This document shows, piece after piece, positions 4,670 to 5,668 of a stretch of 5,668 nt of DNA (position 1 is its first letter; each line of letters begins with the position of its first letter). Origin of the DNA: Actinomycetota bacterium (GTDB lineage Bacteria; Actinomycetota; Acidimicrobiia; Acidimicrobiales; Ilumatobacteraceae); assembly GCA_005788205.1 (NCBI GenBank), contig SXYT01000015.1, positions 1 through 5,668 on the forward strand. Reading direction: 5' to 3'. The notes below the pieces were generated by a model. It made no database searches, was not told the origin of the DNA, and saw only the letters and a list, made by a program, of their open reading frames with translations. A program made the translations under genes and the position numbers.

Positions 4670-5335
4670 ATGGCGCACGAACAAGTCCTCGCAGATACCG
4701 AAATCTTTGCTGGAGCCCCCGCAGATGTCCTGTCGTTCATCGCAGGTGCAGGCACCGTCCGCACGCTCGTGCGCGGTGATGTCCTGTTCGAGACCGGTGA
4801 CGAACCAGACAGCCTCTTCCTGGTGCTGAAGGGACGCATCGCGATCGCGATCGGCAACCGCCCGTTCGATCACCGCGAGAGTGTCGTCGCCCTGATGGAC
4901 GACGGTGACCTCTTCGGTGACATGGGCATGCTCGACAAGGGTCTGCGTTCTGCGGGTGCACGGGCCATCGAGCCGTCCACCGTCCTCGAGATCCCCTACG
5001 CCGCTGTCCTCTCGCAGCTCGAAACGCATCCCGATCTGATGTGGAACGTGGTGAAGATGCTCGTCACGCGCCTGCGGGCAATGGACGCCGCTCTCGCTGA
5101 CAGCGTGTTCCTCGATGTCACCGGCCGCACCGCGAAGCGGCTGCTGGAGCTCTCGAATGGTGCGGACAACTTCACCCTCCCCGTCACGCAGGAGGAGCTC
5201 GCCGGCATGGTCGGTGCGTCCCGCGAGCGCGTGAACAAAGCCATCGCCGCCTTCATCAAGCTCGGCTGGCTGGAGCAGCAGGACCGGCAGTACGTCATCA
5301 AGAAGCGCGACTCCCTGGAGCTCCGCTCGAAGTGA
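4670..5335 (+). CDS. CRP/FNR-family transcriptional regulator
   Basis: The product is a 221-residue dimeric DNA-binding regulator of the CRP/FNR type. Residues about 8-115 form a cyclic-nucleotide-binding beta-roll (EIFAGAP at 11-17, LVRGDVLFETGDEPDSLFLV at 33-52). A phosphate-binding cassette follows at 82-97 (FGDMGMLDKG, then LRSAGA). The usual Gly-Glu of cAMP binders is Gly-Asp here (Asp84), while Arg93-Ser94-Ala95 is kept. A dimerisation helix spans about 116-148, and a C-terminal winged helix has the recognition region TQEELAGMVGASRERVNKAI (173-192). There is no FNR-type cysteine cluster. Overall length and layout resemble M. tuberculosis Crp (Rv3676) and GlxR, but the beta-roll diverges enough that I give no symbol. 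ATG 4670 is the only usable start, since a stop lies in frame at 4652. It is divergent from ispD and converges on a DLH-family gene across a hairpin. Ligand and regulon cannot be read from this window. Confidence 0.9.
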   Translation: MAHEQVLADTEIFAGAPADVLSFIAGAGTVRTLVRGDVLFETGDEPDSLFLVLKGRIAIAIGNRPFDHRESVVALMDDGDLFGDMGMLDKGLRSAGARAIEPSTVLEIPYAAVLSQLETHPDLMWNVVKMLVTRLRAMDAALADSVFLDVTGRTAKRLLELSNGADNFTLPVTQEELAGMVGASRERVNKAIAAFIKLGWLEQQDRQYVIKKRDSLELRSK

Positions 5336-5341
5336 ACCCCC

Positions 5342-5367
5342 GCGGGCAGGCGCGCACCGCCGCCCGC
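5342..5367. terminator. Bidirectional GC hairpin between convergent genes
   Basis: GCGGGC-A-GGCG (5342-5352) pairs with CGCC-GCCCGC (5358-5367): 10 bp with one bulged A and a 5-nt loop. It lies 6 bp past the CRP-family stop and 13 bp past the stop of the minus-strand hydrolase gene, so it could terminate both. It has no T-tract, so strength is uncertain. Confidence 0.55.
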
Positions 5368-5380
5368 CGCATCGGCACCG

Positions 5381-5668
5381 TCAGCCGAGTGCGCTGAGCA
5401 ACCACGCCTCGGTGCGCGCGTACGCGTCGGCTGCGTCGTCGGGCCTGTGCACGGGACGCGACGGGTCGTGTGCGAACGCATGCTCGGCCTCCGGGTACAC
5501 CACGCAGGTGGCGCCGGTGGAGCGCAGTTGGTCGATGTCGGCTCCCGGCGTGTACGGGTCCTTGCCGCCGAGGATCGCGAGCACGTTGTCCGCGTACCCG
5601 TTGATGAGATGTGCGAGCGGCTCGCCCTGTGTGCGACTGCGCCACGCCTCCGGCACCACGATCATCCC
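5381..5668 (-). CDS. Dienelactone hydrolase family protein, C-terminal part, cut by window edge
   Basis: These are the last 95 residues of an alpha/beta-hydrolase of the DLH type (whole proteins are about 230-250 residues); the N-terminus with the nucleophile Cys or Ser lies beyond 5668. The visible part has a strand plus the acid loop VLAILGGKDPYTPGADIDQL, whose Asp follows the Gly-Lys, and the His loop VVYPEAEHAFAHD; these supply the Asp and His of the catalytic triad. A final helix ends WLLSALG-stop. Family members hydrolyse dienelactones or other small esters and lactones, and many have no known substrate, so no pathway can be assigned. The in-frame ATG at 5665 is probably an internal methionine, because a start there would remove most of the fold. 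The gene converges on the CRP-family gene with 45 bp between stops. Confidence 0.85.
   Translation of the reverse strand, partial: GMIVVPEAWRSRTQGEPLAHLINGYADNVLAILGGKDPYTPGADIDQLRSTGATCVVYPEAEHAFAHDPSRPVHRPDDAADAYARTEAWLLSALG

Overview
The window looks like an ordinary chromosomal segment of a high-GC actinobacterium, probably of the mycobacterial/corynebacterial order. Base composition is roughly two-thirds G+C. The GroEL start closely resembles mycobacterial GroEL2 and has CIRCE-type operators upstream. There is a CysO-like sulfur carrier, a membrane-anchored LytR_C protein, a short actinobacterial-type glycerate kinase, and an ispD-ispF-rlmB cluster resembling the one in Mycobacterium. 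No genus can be named from this sequence alone.

Layout, left to right. Positions 1-131 (minus strand) hold the first 43 codons of groEL2. Positions 132-319 are non-coding but busy: two partly overlapping CIRCE-type sites (167-216), then a 41-bp perfect direct repeat at 236-276 and 298-338. Each repeat copy contains a strong GC hairpin, and the second copy covers the 3' end of the next gene. Positions 320-598 (minus) encode a 92-residue ubiquitin-fold sulfur carrier that ends in Gly-Gly-Phe rather than Gly-Gly. Divergent from it, 667-1677 (plus) encodes glycerate kinase. This converges, with only 8 bp between stop codons, on a LytR_C-domain membrane protein (1686-2297, minus). A tRNA-Thr(TGT) gene with encoded CCA follows at 2416-2490 (minus).

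The right half carries a tight minus-strand operon, transcribed ispD (4641-3991), ispF (3978-3493), rlmB (3491-2562). IspD and IspF catalyse two steps of the MEP isoprenoid pathway, and RlmB is a 23S rRNA 2'-O-methyltransferase. Divergent from ispD is a CRP/FNR-family regulator (4670-5335, plus). It converges, across a hairpin that could serve both strands, on the C-terminal part of a dienelactone-hydrolase-family protein that runs off the right edge.

No mobile element, CRISPR array, prophage, defence island or clearly new system is visible. The points worth a second look are the Gly-Gly-Phe tail of the sulfur carrier, the duplicated gene-end hairpin upstream of groEL2, the tandem CIRCE-type sites, three genes whose start codons sit at the expected transcription start of a -10 box with no usable Shine-Dalgarno, and an ispDF-rlmB neighbourhood without the cysS and carD neighbours known from Mycobacterium.
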